53,467 nt of DNA. It comes from Sphingomonas sp. 37zxx (lineage in GTDB: Bacteria; Pseudomonadota; Alphaproteobacteria; Sphingomonadales; Sphingomonadaceae). The notes beneath the pieces are model-generated. The model saw only the letters and a list, made by a program, of their open reading frames with translations. It was not told where the DNA came from and did not search any database. Numbering within the stretch: position 1 is the stretch's first letter; each line of letters opens with the position of its first letter. Shown in pieces: positions 8,335 through 16,325 of this stretch. The translations under genes were made by a program, and so were the position numbers. The DNA lies in assembly GCF_000786205.1 (NCBI RefSeq), contig NZ_JROH01000023.1, forward strand, positions 1 to 53,467, in the 5' to 3' direction.

Positions 8335-8346
8335 GTGAGTCCCCTG

Positions 8347-9240
8347 ATGCACGCCGAACTATTGCCCGGTCTCTATATCGTCGCCACCCCGATCGGCAAT
8401 CTCGGCGACCTGTCGCCGCGCGCCGCGCATGTGCTTGGCAATGCCGCGATCATCGCGGTGGAAGACAGCCGAGTGACCGCCGGGCTGCTCCGCCATATCG
8501 GTGTCAAGCGCCCGATGATCCCCTATCACGATCACAATGCCGATGCCGTCCGCCCCGGGCTGATCGCGCGGATGGGCGGCGAAGTCGTCGCGTTGGTGTC
8601 CGACGCGGGCACCCCGCTGATCTCCGATCCGGGCTATAAATTGGTGCGCGATGCGCGCGCGGCGGGGCATCTGGTGGCGACGGTGCCCGGTCCTTGCGCG
8701 GCGGTGGCCGCACTGACGCTGGCTGGATTGCCGACCGACCGTTTCCTGTTCGTCGGCTTCTTGCCCTCCAAACAACAGGCGCGCGCCGAGGCGATCGCCG
8801 AAGTCGCCGGCATCCGCGCGACCCTGGTGCTGTACGAATCCGGCCCCCGCCTCGCTGCCTGCCTCACCGCGCTGGCGCAAGGACTTGGCGACCGCGAGGC
8901 AGGGGTGGCGCGCGAAATCACCAAGCGATTCGAGGAATGCGTCACCGGCACGCTGACCGAGCTGGCAGAGCGCTACGCCGATGCGCCCCCCAAGGGCGAG
9001 ATCGTCGTCATCGTCGCCCCGCCCGGCGCACCCGAACCCGCGAGCGACGAGGATGGCGACGCCGCGCTGGCCGAAGCGCTCACCCGCCTGCCCGCGTCCA
9101 AGGCGGCAGGCGAAGTCGCCAAGCGGCTGGGCCTCGATCGCAAGGCACTATACGCACGAGCGATGGCGATGAAGTCCCCCTCCCGCCTGCGGGAGGGGCT
9201 AGGGGAGGGCCTGCCCGACGATGCCGAAGCGCATGACTGA
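8347..9240 (+). CDS. rsmI: 16S rRNA (cytidine-1402-2'-O)-methyltransferase RsmI
   Basis: RsmI methylates the 2'-OH of C1402 in the ribosomal P site. The tetrapyrrole-methylase fold shows in LYIVATPIGNLGDLSPRA at the N-terminus, VEDSRVTAGLL, SDAGTPLISDPGYKLV and PGPCAAVAAL. The start at ATG 8347 is chosen because the family begins immediately before GLYIVATPIGN; the much longer upstream frame runs antisense through the LpoA-like gene. The natural C-terminus (about residue 277) is followed by 20 extra residues read through a palindromic repeat, so the stop codon lies within that repeat. It overlaps yraN and is followed by gshB. Confidence 0.93.
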   Translation: MHAELLPGLYIVATPIGNLGDLSPRAAHVLGNAAIIAVEDSRVTAGLLRHIGVKRPMIPYHDHNADAVRPGLIARMGGEVVALVSDAGTPLISDPGYKLVRDARAAGHLVATVPGPCAAVAALTLAGLPTDRFLFVGFLPSKQQARAEAIAEVAGIRATLVLYESGPRLAACLTALAQGLGDREAGVAREITKRFEECVTGTLTELAERYADAPPKGEIVVIVAPPGAPEPASDEDGDAALAEALTRLPASKAAGEVAKRLGLDRKALYARAMAMKSPSRLREGLGEGLPDDAEAHD

Positions 9241-9277
9241 CAAGCCCTCCCCCGCCCCCTCCCGAAATCGGGAGGGG
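9177..9277. repeat. Paired palindromic repeat, family C, copy 1, inside coding sequence
   Basis: The left arm (9177-9209, CCCTCCCGC…GCGGGAGGGG then CTAGGGGAGGG) and right arm (9245-9277) are 33-base imperfect inverted repeats around a 35-base core. The same architecture and near-identical arms occur at 25905-25997 between atpD and atpC. This copy lies over the rsmI/yraN junction: the left arm encodes the RsmI tail, the core holds the rsmI stop and both candidate yraN starts, and the right arm encodes the YraN N-terminus. Confidence 0.9.
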
Positions 9278-9631
9278 AGCGCCCTGCGCCGCGCCGCCGA
9301 CCAACGCGGCCGCGATGGCGAAGCCGAAGCCGCCGCCTATCTCGCCACACAGGGCTGGACGATCCTCGACACCCGAATCCGCACCCCGGCAGGCGAAGTC
9401 GATCTCGTCGCGCGCCGCAGCAACCTCATCGCCTTTGTCGAAGTCAAAACCCGCGCCACCGCGTCAGGGCTGGACTTCGCGATCGACGAACGCCGCCTCG
9501 CCCGCGTCGCCGCTGCCGCCGAAATGCTGGCCGCCCGCTACCTCAAGTCCGGCGACGACATGCGCGTCGATGTCCTCCTGCTCGCCCCCGGCCATCCACC
9601 TCGCCATATCGAGAATGCCTGGATCGGGTGA
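9221..9631 (+). CDS. yraN: YraN family (UPF0102) endonuclease-like protein
   Basis: YraN proteins carry a restriction-endonuclease-like fold of uncertain substrate. The metal-binding motif is visible as GEVDLVA (E59, D61) and VEVKTR (E74, K76), with the preceding helix containing RRAADQRGRDGEAEAAAYLATQGW. Translation may start at ATG 9221 (overlapping rsmI by 20 bases) or ATG 9233 (overlap ATGACTGA). In either case about the first 15-19 residues come from the family C palindromic repeat and precede the conserved domain. The order rsmI-yraN-gshB is conserved in alphaproteobacteria. Confidence 0.88.
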   Translation: MPKRMTDKPSPAPSRNREGSALRRAADQRGRDGEAEAAAYLATQGWTILDTRIRTPAGEVDLVARRSNLIAFVEVKTRATASGLDFAIDERRLARVAAAAEMLAARYLKSGDDMRVDVLLLAPGHPPRHIENAWIG

Positions 9632-9654
9632 CTTTGGCGAACGGCACCCGTAAA

Positions 9655-9751
9655 GGGCCGTTCGGGCTGCGCTTGTCGAAGCCCGCCCGGCACCGTCCCC
9701 CGGCGCGCGGGCGGATAATTCAGGGCGCCCTTCAAGCTCGGGGCGAACGGA
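9655..9751. repeat. Degenerate paired palindromic repeat, family D
   Basis: GGGCCGTTCGGGCTGCGCTT (from 9655, continuing GTCGAAGCCCG) and the inverted arm GCCCTTCAAGCTCGGGGCGA (continuing ACGG) at about 9726-9749 form an imperfect inverted repeat filling the yraN-gshB gap. The arm resembles the GGGCTTCGACAAGCTCAGCC-type dispersed repeats known from sphingomonad genomes. Only one copy is in the window, so the family assignment rests on general knowledge. Confidence 0.6.
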
Positions 9752-9758
9752 GATAGAA

Positions 9759-10739
9759 ATGTCGCTTACCGTCGCAGTCCAGATGGATCCCCTGGCCGGC
9801 ATCAACATCGCCGGCGATTCGACCTTTGCGCTGATGCTGACCGCACAGGCGCGCGGCCACCGGCTGTTCCACTATACCGCCGATGCGCTGAACTACGCCG
9901 ATGGCCGGGTCTGGGCCAAAGCGCATCCGGTCACGGTGCGGCCCGAGCCGGGCAATCACTTCACCGCCGGCGACCCGGTGTCGCTGGACCTTGGCGAACA
10001 AGCCGATGTCGTGCTGATGCGGCAGGATCCGCCGTTCGACCTGGGCTATATCACCGCGACGCACCTGCTCGAGCGGATCGCCGACCGGACGTTGGTGGTC
10101 AACGATCCGGCGCAGGTCCGCAACGCGCCCGAAAAGGTGTTCGTCCTCGATTACGCGCCTTTCATGCCGCCCACGCTCGTCACCCGCAGCCTCGACGAAG
10201 CGCGCGCCTTCCTCGCCAAGCACGGCTCGGTCGTCGTCAAGCCGCTGCACGGCAATGGCGGCAAGGCGATCTTCAAGGTCGATGCCGATGGTCAGAACCT
10301 GTCGGCGTTGATCGAGGTGTTCAACATGACCTGGCCCGAGCCGCACATGGTCCAGGCGTTCCTTCCCGACGTCGCCAAGGGCGACAAGCGGATCGTGCTG
10401 GTCGATGGCGAGATCGCCGGCGCGATCAACCGCCTTCCCGGCGAAGGCGAAATCCGATCGAACCTGGCGGTCGGCGGCTCGGCTGAAGCGACCGAACTCA
10501 CCCAGCGCGAACGCGAGATATGCGCCGAGCTAGGCCCCGAACTCAAGCGGCGCGGGCTGATCTTCGTCGGCATCGACGTGATCGGCGGCGAATGGCTGAC
10601 CGAAATCAACGTCACCAGCCCCACCGGCATCGTCGCGATCGACCGGTTCAACGGCACCGACACCGCCGGACGCATCTGGGACGCGATCGACGCGCGCCTG
10701 GCCGCCCGCGCAGCAGCAACCACTAGCGGAAACCAGTAA
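9759..10739 (+). CDS. gshB: Glutathione synthetase
   Basis: GshB joins gamma-glutamylcysteine and glycine with ATP, the second step of glutathione synthesis. The 326-residue protein starts MSLTVAVQMDPLAGINIAGD, as in proteobacterial GshB. It carries the ATP-grasp elements VVVKPLHGNGGKAIF, HMVQAFLPDVAKGDKRIVLVDGE and the metal-binding LTEINVTSPTGIVAID near the C-terminus. The stop overlaps the dedA start by one base (TAATG), so the two are coupled. It is separated from yraN by a repeat. Confidence 0.96.
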   Translation: MSLTVAVQMDPLAGINIAGDSTFALMLTAQARGHRLFHYTADALNYADGRVWAKAHPVTVRPEPGNHFTAGDPVSLDLGEQADVVLMRQDPPFDLGYITATHLLERIADRTLVVNDPAQVRNAPEKVFVLDYAPFMPPTLVTRSLDEARAFLAKHGSVVVKPLHGNGGKAIFKVDADGQNLSALIEVFNMTWPEPHMVQAFLPDVAKGDKRIVLVDGEIAGAINRLPGEGEIRSNLAVGGSAEATELTQREREICAELGPELKRRGLIFVGIDVIGGEWLTEINVTSPTGIVAIDRFNGTDTAGRIWDAIDARLAARAAATTSGNQ

Positions 10740-11341
10740 TGACCGAACGCCTGCTCGACCTTATCGAAGCCTGGGGATATATCGGCATCGCCATCGCGAT
10801 GTTCCTCGAAAACGTGTTTCCGCCGATCCCGTCAGAGGTCATCATGGGGCTCACCGGCATGGCGATCGCTGATGGCCGGCTCGGCTTTGCCGAAGCGGTG
10901 ATCGCGGGCACGGTGGGTGCGGTCGCGGGCAATTATGTCTGGTACCAGATCGGCCGCGTGGTCGGGTATCAACGCTTCAAGCCACTGATCGATCGCTGGG
11001 GCCGCTGGCTGACGCTCGACTGGGCCGAGGTCGAAAAGATCAAGAACATCTTCGTGCGCTACGACAGCGTGATCGTGTTCTGGGCGCGCTTCCTGCCCAC
11101 CGTGCGCACGATGATCTCGCTGCCTGCCGGCATGATGAAGATGTCACCGCTCAAATTCATCTGGTGGACGACCTTGGGCAGCGGCATCTGGAACTGTGTG
11201 CTGATCGGCGCGGGCTATATTCTCAAGCAGGAATTCAGCCAGTTCGAGGAATATTACGGCCCGGTATCGATCGTCATGATCGTCGCGATCGTCGTGCTGT
11301 ACCTGTATCGCGTGGCGACCTGGAAGCCCAACCAGCCCTAA
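10739..11341 (+). CDS. DedA family membrane protein
   Basis: DedA/SNARE-associated (VTT) proteins are inner-membrane proteins implicated in undecaprenyl-phosphate or phospholipid recycling. The sequence shows the family signatures FLENVFPPIPSEVIMGLTGM (residues 22-41), GAVAGNYVWYQIGRVVG and FWARFLPTVRTMISLPAGM, with two re-entrant and several transmembrane stretches and a final segment (VSIVMIVAIVVLYLYRV). Length is 200 residues. It is coupled to gshB by TAATG and converges on xerC. Subgroup and substrate are not determinable here. Confidence 0.92.
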   Translation: MTERLLDLIEAWGYIGIAIAMFLENVFPPIPSEVIMGLTGMAIADGRLGFAEAVIAGTVGAVAGNYVWYQIGRVVGYQRFKPLIDRWGRWLTLDWAEVEKIKNIFVRYDSVIVFWARFLPTVRTMISLPAGMMKMSPLKFIWWTTLGSGIWNCVLIGAGYILKQEFSQFEEYYGPVSIVMIVAIVVLYLYRVATWKPNQP

Positions 11342-11359
11342 ATGCCCCTGGCAGGGGAA

Positions 11360-12241
11360 CTAGGCACGCGGGTGGGCATTGCGATACACGTCCATCAGAT
11401 GCGCCGCATCGACCGCAGTATAGACCTGCGTCGAACTGAGGCTCGCATGCCCGAGCAGCTCCTGCAGCGAGCGAAGATCGGCCCCCCGCCCCAGCAGATG
11501 CGTGGCGAAGCTGTGCCGCAACGCATGCGGTGTCGTCCGGTCCGAAAGCCCCAGCCGCACCCGCGCCTTGCGCACCGCAACCCGAACCATCCCCGCCGAC
11601 AGCCCCCCCCCCTTCGCCCCGCGAAACAGCGGCAGCCCGCGCGCGGTGGCATAGGGGCAGGCAGCGACATAGGCGGTGATCGCATCGCGCACTTGCGGCA
11701 ACAGCGGCACCATCCGCGTCTTGGCGCGCTTGCCGGTGACGACCAGCGTATCGCCCAGCGGCAGCACCGCGCCGGTCAGCCCCATCGCCTCGCCGATCCG
11801 CAGGCCCGCGCCATACAGGAGCATCAGCACCGCGAAATCGCGCGCGCCGATCCACGGTTCGCTGGCGTCCTCCTCGACCTCTTCGGCGAGCGCCACGGCT
11901 TCATCGGGGGCGATCGGGCGCGGGACACCCTTCTTGACGCGCGGCCCCTTGATCCGGGGTTCGGCGACCCCGGCAAAGTTCAGAAAAGCGCGCACCGCGG
12001 ACAATTCGCGCGCGGTCGATGCGTTGGTCAGCCCCTCACCCCGCCGCATCGCCAGGAACGCGCGCAGATCGGCGGTGCTGATCCGGCCAAGCGCGGCGGC
12101 GTCGACCGCCTCACCCCAATGCGATTGCAGGAACGCGATCAGCCGAACCGCCGTCGCTTCATAAGCGCGCACCGTATGCACCGATCGCCGCCGATCGCGG
12201 GCAAGATGCTGGGCAAAAGCCAGGGGGAGCGGGATGGACAT
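11360..12241 (-). CDS. xerC: Tyrosine recombinase XerC
   Basis: XerC with XerD resolves chromosome dimers at dif. The 293-residue protein has the SAM-like N-terminal core-binding domain and all catalytic residues: R148 (GAGLRIGE), K171 (GKRAKTRMVPL), H239 and R242 (HALRHSFATHLL), H265 (LGHASLSSTQ) and the nucleophile Y274 (QVYT). No integron or phage context is present, which favours the housekeeping recombinase. XerC rather than XerD is inferred from overall likeness and could be reversed. It converges on dedA. Confidence 0.88.
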   Translation of the reverse strand: MSIPLPLAFAQHLARDRRRSVHTVRAYEATAVRLIAFLQSHWGEAVDAAALGRISTADLRAFLAMRRGEGLTNASTARELSAVRAFLNFAGVAEPRIKGPRVKKGVPRPIAPDEAVALAEEVEEDASEPWIGARDFAVLMLLYGAGLRIGEAMGLTGAVLPLGDTLVVTGKRAKTRMVPLLPQVRDAITAYVAACPYATARGLPLFRGAKGGGLSAGMVRVAVRKARVRLGLSDRTTPHALRHSFATHLLGRGADLRSLQELLGHASLSSTQVYTAVDAAHLMDVYRNAHPRA

Positions 12242-12287
12242 GGCGGATATGGTACTAAACCCGAAGGCTTATGTCGCTCCCCACCCC

Positions 12288-12414
12288 GTCACCCCGGCCT
12301 CGAGCCGGGGTCCAGAGCCCAACGGGGTATGCCGTCAGGGAAAGGCCAAGCCGACGCCCGCGACGTCACCGCCAGCCCCCCCGGTGCCCCCCCCCGGCAC
12401 AAGGCCGGGGTGAC
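12288..12414. repeat. Paired palindromic repeat, family B, copy 1
   Basis: The left arm (12288-12310, GTCACCCCGGCC…GCCGGGG) and right arm (12392-12414) are 23-base inverted repeats with three mismatches, separated by 81 bases. It fills the gap between fsa (ending at 12431) and xerC (starting at 12241). Related arms occur at 22843-22921 and 45129-45184. Confidence 0.85.
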
Positions 12415-12430
12415 AGGCAAGCCCCTCGGC

Positions 12431-13084
12431 TCAGCCGATCTTCTGCCCGGTCTTCGCCCAATCGGCCAGGAAGCCCTCGATCCCCTTGTCGGTCAGCGGA
12501 TGCTTGACCAACTGGCGGATCACCGATGGCGGCGCGGTCATCACATCGGCACCGATCCGCGCGCTCTCGAGCACATGAATCGGATGGCGGACGCTGGCGA
12601 CCAGGATTTCGGTTTCAAAAGCATAGTTGTCGTAGATCAGCCGGATGTCGCCGATCAGCTGCATGCCATCGAAGCCGTTATCGTCATGCCGGCCGACGAA
12701 CGGCGAAATAAAGGTCGCCCCAGCCTTTGCCGCCAACAGCGCCTGATTCGCCGAAAAGCAGAGCGTCACATTCACCATCGTGCCGTCATCGGTCAGCGAC
12801 TTGCAGGTCTTCAGCCCGTCGATCGTCAGCGGCACCTTGACCGCGACATTGCCCGCGATCTTACGCAAGATTTCGGCCTCGCGCATCATCCCGACATAAT
12901 CGAGCGCGACGACTTCGGCCGATACCGGACCATCGACGATGCTGCAGATTTCGGTGACGACTTCGATGAAGTCGCGCCCTGCCTTGTGGATCAGCGAAGG
13001 ATTGGTGGTCACGCCATCGAGCAAGCCGGCTTCGGCCAGGTCGCGGATGTCGTTTACGTCGGCGGTGTCGGCGAAGAATTTCAT
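12431..13084 (-). CDS. fsa: Fructose-6-phosphate aldolase / transaldolase-like protein
   Basis: The 217-residue TIM-barrel protein begins [20 protein letters not shown] and contains GVTTNPSLI and NVAVKVPLT, with K83 as the expected Schiff-base lysine, and ends in the short TalC/FSA C-terminus. Length separates this small family from classical transaldolases (over 310 residues). Members cleave or form fructose 6-phosphate, or act as transaldolase in the pentose phosphate pathway; sequence alone does not decide which. It is divergent from the DUF2490 gene. Confidence 0.9.
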   Translation of the reverse strand: MKFFADTADVNDIRDLAEAGLLDGVTTNPSLIHKAGRDFIEVVTEICSIVDGPVSAEVVALDYVGMMREAEILRKIAGNVAVKVPLTIDGLKTCKSLTDDGTMVNVTLCFSANQALLAAKAGATFISPFVGRHDDNGFDGMQLIGDIRLIYDNYAFETEILVASVRHPIHVLESARIGADVMTAPPSVIRQLVKHPLTDKGIEGFLADWAKTGQKIG

Positions 13085-13195
13085 GGCTGCGGCATTCCCG
13101 ATTTCGATTGAGCGATGGGGGTGGCCGCATTAGGCGACCGGCCACGCGCTCATATCGCCTGTGACGGTGAGCGTACACCCTGGAAACCCAATGCG

Positions 13196-13858
13196 ATGCG
13201 AAGCCTGATCGTTCCTTTGCTGTTGTTCGCGGCACCCGCCGCCGCGCAGGAGCATGACGCGCAAGTCTGGATCATGACCTCGGCGCAACTGCCGATCGAG
13301 GATGATCTAAAGCTGGAGATCGATACCTCGGTGCGCTTTTCGAATGCCGATGGCGGTCTCTACGAATCGCTTCAGGCACTGTATGTCACCCACACATTGC
13401 CAGGCGATGTGGCAATATCCTGGGGCTATCAGCGCAACGAATCCGAAACCGATGGGCCAAAAAGGCTTGAGGACCGGCTGCGCCAGCGAATTATCGTGCC
13501 GATCGCGACCATCGGTGGCAGCGAGCTGCGCTTCCAGTTTCAGACCGAGCAGCGCTTCCGCCACGAAAGCGACCAAATCCAATATCGCGCCCGCCCGCGC
13601 ATCAACCTCACGGTGCCACTGCGCGATGGGCGCGGCCCGCAACTTGCCGTCAGCCACGAAAGCTTCTTTGCCACGCGCGCCGAATGGAACCTCCAGCGCG
13701 GCTGGGCCAGGATGCGCAACCAGGTGGGGTTTCGGGTGCCGGTGGCCAAATCGCTTCGGCTGGAGCTGGCATATCTGAACCAGTATGAGCCGCGCCACAA
13801 TCGCCGCGCCACGATGGATCATATCGCCTTCGTGCAATTGCTATGGTCGCCGGACTGA
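13196..13858 (+). CDS. DUF2490 family exported protein
   Basis: Starting at ATG 13196, the 220-residue product has a short signal peptide (MRSLIVPLLLFAAPAAAQ) and then a series of amphipathic strands: DAQVWIMTSAQLPIEDDLKLEIDTS, GDVAISWGYQRNE, LRFQFQTEQRFRHES and FRVPVAKSLRLELAYLNQYEP. These match the DUF2490 family, probably outer-membrane beta-barrels. An earlier in-frame start would place about 27 charged residues before the signal peptide, so it is rejected. Function is unknown. priA follows after 48 bases on the same strand. Confidence 0.8.
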   Translation: MRSLIVPLLLFAAPAAAQEHDAQVWIMTSAQLPIEDDLKLEIDTSVRFSNADGGLYESLQALYVTHTLPGDVAISWGYQRNESETDGPKRLEDRLRQRIIVPIATIGGSELRFQFQTEQRFRHESDQIQYRARPRINLTVPLRDGRGPQLAVSHESFFATRAEWNLQRGWARMRNQVGFRVPVAKSLRLELAYLNQYEPRHNRRATMDHIAFVQLLWSPD

Positions 13859-13906
13859 CAAGCCGGCCCTTCCCCCGGCGCGCGCAATCCCCGATATACC
13901 TTTGCA

Positions 13907-16078
13907 ATGTCCTCCTCCCGCGCTCGCGTCATCGTCATGAATTCCGCGCTCGGCCCGCTCGACTATCGCGTGCCGCACGGGATGCATGTCGCGCCGGGGT
14001 CGATCGTTATTGCCCCGCTTGGCCCGCGCCAATTGCTCGGCGTTGCTTGGGAGGCTGAACGCCTCCCGACCGAGGAAATCGGCGACAACCGCCTGCGCAA
14101 CCTGCTCGGCGTCGCCGATGCGCCGCCGATTCCGGCCAATCTGCGCCGGTTGATCGAATGGACCGCCGATTATTATCTCGCGCCGATGGCGAGCGTGCTG
14201 CGGATGGCGCTCGCCTCGACCTCGGCGCTCGAAGGGGCCAAGCTCGCGATCGAATATCGCGCCACCGGCCACGTCCCCGATCGCCTCACCCCGCAGCGAA
14301 CCCAGGCGCTGGAGCGGATCGGCGACCGCCAGGGAATTATCCGCGAACTGGCAACGATCGCCGATGTCTCCGATGCGGTGGTGCGCGGGCTGGTAAAGGC
14401 CGGCGCGCTCGAGGGGGTCGAGGTTGATATCGACCATCCCTATCCGCTTCCCAACCCAGGCTTCGGCGCGCCCGATCTTTCGCCCGATCAGCAGGCGGTC
14501 GCCGCCACCGCCTGCGACGCGGTCGATGCGCGCGCCTTCCAGCCTTTCCTGCTCGACGGGGTCACCGGATCGGGCAAGACCGAGGTGTATTTCGAAGCGG
14601 TCGCCGCCGCGATCGCCGCCGAGCGGCAGACCTTGGTGCTGCTCCCCGAAATCGCGCTGACCGAACCCTTTCTCAAGCGGTTCCACGCGCGCTTCGGCTG
14701 CGAGCCGGTGGCATGGCATTCGGACCTTCGCCAATCGCAGCGCCGCCGCGCCTGGCGCGCGATCGCCAGCGGCCAGGCGCTGGTCACCGTCGGCGCGCGA
14801 TCGGCGCTGTTCCTACCCTATCCCAATCTCGGGCTGATCGTGGTCGATGAAGCGCACGAAACCAGCTTCAAGCAGGAAGAGGGCGTCCATTATCACGCCC
14901 GCGACGTTGCGGTGATGCGCGGCAAGTTCGAGGGATGCCCGGTGATCCTCGCCACCGCCACCCCCGCGATCGAAACGCGCCAGCAGGTCGCGCTTGGGCG
15001 CTATGCCGAACTCAAGCTGCCCGGTCGCTATGGCGTCGCGCAAATGCCCGCGATCGAGGCGATCGACCTGCTGCGCGAGCCCCCCGATCGCGGCCGCTGG
15101 ATCGCGCCGCGCCTGATCAAGGCGATCGACGAGACGCTGGAACGCGGCGAACAGGCTTTGCTGTTCCTCAACCGCCGTGGCTATGCCCCGCTCACGCTCT
15201 GCCGCACCTGCGGCCACCGCTTCCAATGCCCCCATTGCACCGCCTGGATGGTCGAGCACCGGCTGATCCGCCGCCTCGCCTGTCACCATTGCGGCCATGT
15301 TATCCCGACCCCGCGCGCCTGCCCCGAATGCGGCGAAGAGGAAAGCCTGGTCGCCTGCGGCCCCGGCGTCGAACGCATCGCCGACGAAGCAATGGCATTG
15401 TGGCCCAATGCCAAGGTCGCGGTGGTCACCTCGGACACGATCTGGTCGCCCGCCAAGGCCGCCGAGTTCGTCAACCGGATGGAGGCGCGCGAGATCGACA
15501 TCGTCGTCGGCACGCAATTGGTGACCAAGGGCTATCACTTCCCCAATCTGACATTGGTGGGCGTGATCGACGCCGATCTCGGCCTGGCGGGCGGCGATCT
15601 GCGCGCCGCCGAGCGGACCTTCCAGCAGATCATGCAGGTCGCCGGACGCGCGGGGCGCGGCGAAAAGCCCGGCCATGTCTATATCCAGACCCACGAGCCG
15701 ACCGCGCCGGTGATGGAGGCATTGGTGTCGGGCGACGCCGAAAGCTTCTACGCCGCCGAAACCGAAGCGCGCCGCGATTCGGACACCCCGCCCTTTGGCC
15801 GCTTCGCCGCGATCGTGGTGTCGAGCGAAGACAAGGACGCAGCCCTCGACACCGCGCGCGCGCTGGGCCGGGCCGCGCCGCGAATCGACGGCATGGAAGT
15901 GTTCGGCCCCGCCCCCGCGCCGCTGGCGATGCTCCGCGGCCGCCACCGCTTCCGCCTGCTGGTCCACGCCAAGCGCGCGTTCGACGTGCAGGACGCGATC
16001 CGTGCGTGGTTGGGCGGGGTCGATTGGTCCGCAAAGGTGCGCGTGGTGGTCGACGTCGATCCCTATAACTTCTTGTGA
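13907..16078 (+). CDS. priA: Primosomal replication factor PriA (replication restart helicase)
   Basis: PriA recognises stalled forks and reloads the replisome. The 723-residue protein has the N-terminal 3' DNA-binding domain (VIVMNSALGPLDYRVPHG), Walker A GVTGSGKTEVY (218-228), DEAH box (314-317), and a zinc region with four CxxC pairs (CRTCGHRFQCPHC … CHHCGHVIPTPRACPECG). The helicase motifs GTQLVTKGYHFPNLTLVGV and QVAGRAGRGEKPG follow, then the C-terminal domain. The stop codon lies within the -35 of the adjacent vapBC promoter. Confidence 0.97.
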   Translation: MSSSRARVIVMNSALGPLDYRVPHGMHVAPGSIVIAPLGPRQLLGVAWEAERLPTEEIGDNRLRNLLGVADAPPIPANLRRLIEWTADYYLAPMASVLRMALASTSALEGAKLAIEYRATGHVPDRLTPQRTQALERIGDRQGIIRELATIADVSDAVVRGLVKAGALEGVEVDIDHPYPLPNPGFGAPDLSPDQQAVAATACDAVDARAFQPFLLDGVTGSGKTEVYFEAVAAAIAAERQTLVLLPEIALTEPFLKRFHARFGCEPVAWHSDLRQSQRRRAWRAIASGQALVTVGARSALFLPYPNLGLIVVDEAHETSFKQEEGVHYHARDVAVMRGKFEGCPVILATATPAIETRQQVALGRYAELKLPGRYGVAQMPAIEAIDLLREPPDRGRWIAPRLIKAIDETLERGEQALLFLNRRGYAPLTLCRTCGHRFQCPHCTAWMVEHRLIRRLACHHCGHVIPTPRACPECGEEESLVACGPGVERIADEAMALWPNAKVAVVTSDTIWSPAKAAEFVNRMEAREIDIVVGTQLVTKGYHFPNLTLVGVIDADLGLAGGDLRAAERTFQQIMQVAGRAGRGEKPGHVYIQTHEPTAPVMEALVSGDAESFYAAETEARRDSDTPPFGRFAAIVVSSEDKDAALDTARALGRAAPRIDGMEVFGPAPAPLAMLRGRHRFRLLVHAKRAFDVQDAIRAWLGGVDWSAKVRVVVDVDPYNFL

Positions 16079-16121
16079 CGCCGAGTGCCGATGTGTATGA
16101 TTTGGCCAAAGGATACACATC
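16073..16121 (+). promoter_or_regulatory. vapBC module 1 promoter with palindromic operator
   Basis: TTGTGA (16073-16078, overlapping the priA stop) is followed by exactly 17 bases and TATGAT (16096-16101, 5 of 6 consensus). A 32-bp palindrome (16090-16121) covers the -10 and runs up to the vapB ATG: outer arms GATGTGTAT and ATACACATC, centred on the perfect palindrome TTTGGCCAAA (16101-16110), with two mismatched positions per side. The ribosome-binding site AAAGG is inside it. This fits autoregulation by the VapBC complex, as known for this family. Confidence 0.75.
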
Positions 16122-16325
16122 ATGCGCACCAACGTCGAAATCGATGACGAGTTGATGGCCAAAGCCATGGCCGCGAGTGAGGCGACCACCAAGCGCGAGG
16201 TGATCGACGAGGCGTTGCGCACCTATGTCCGGCTCAAGAATCAACGCAGTCTTTTGGCGTTGAAGGGCACGGTGAAGTGGGAAGGTGATCTGGACGAGAT
16301 GCGGCAAAACCGTGATCTTCGTTGA
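16122..16325 (+). CDS. vapB: VapB family antitoxin, module 1
   Basis: The 67-residue protein starts MRTNVEIDDELMAKAMAASE and continues TTKREVIDEALRTYVRLKNQ, the ribbon-helix-helix DNA-binding domain of the VapB (DUF2191-type) antitoxins. The C-terminal half (LLALKGTVKWEGDLDEMRQNR) is the region expected to block the toxin. It would bind VapC and repress its own promoter through the palindrome directly upstream. It overlaps the vapC frame. Confidence 0.9.
   Translation: MRTNVEIDDELMAKAMAASEATTKREVIDEALRTYVRLKNQRSLLALKGTVKWEGDLDEMRQNRDLR

Noticed and set aside
7408..8346. Open frame joined in front of RsmI giving a 610-residue protein
   Set aside because: The extra part is antisense to the LpoA-like gene and arginine/histidine-rich; RsmI homology begins just after ATG 8347.
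12288..12414. Repeat as an intrinsic terminator of xerC or fsa
   Set aside because: It has stable stems but no T run, and its relatives lie inside operons where termination would be harmful.
11342..13111. 589-residue plus-strand frame across xerC and fsa
   Set aside because: It is antisense to two clear genes and has Arg/His/Pro/Gln-rich composition typical of GC-driven shadow frames.
14813..16222. 469-residue minus-strand frame opposite priA
   Set aside because: It is antisense to a gene with all helicase motifs and has no domain or credible start.
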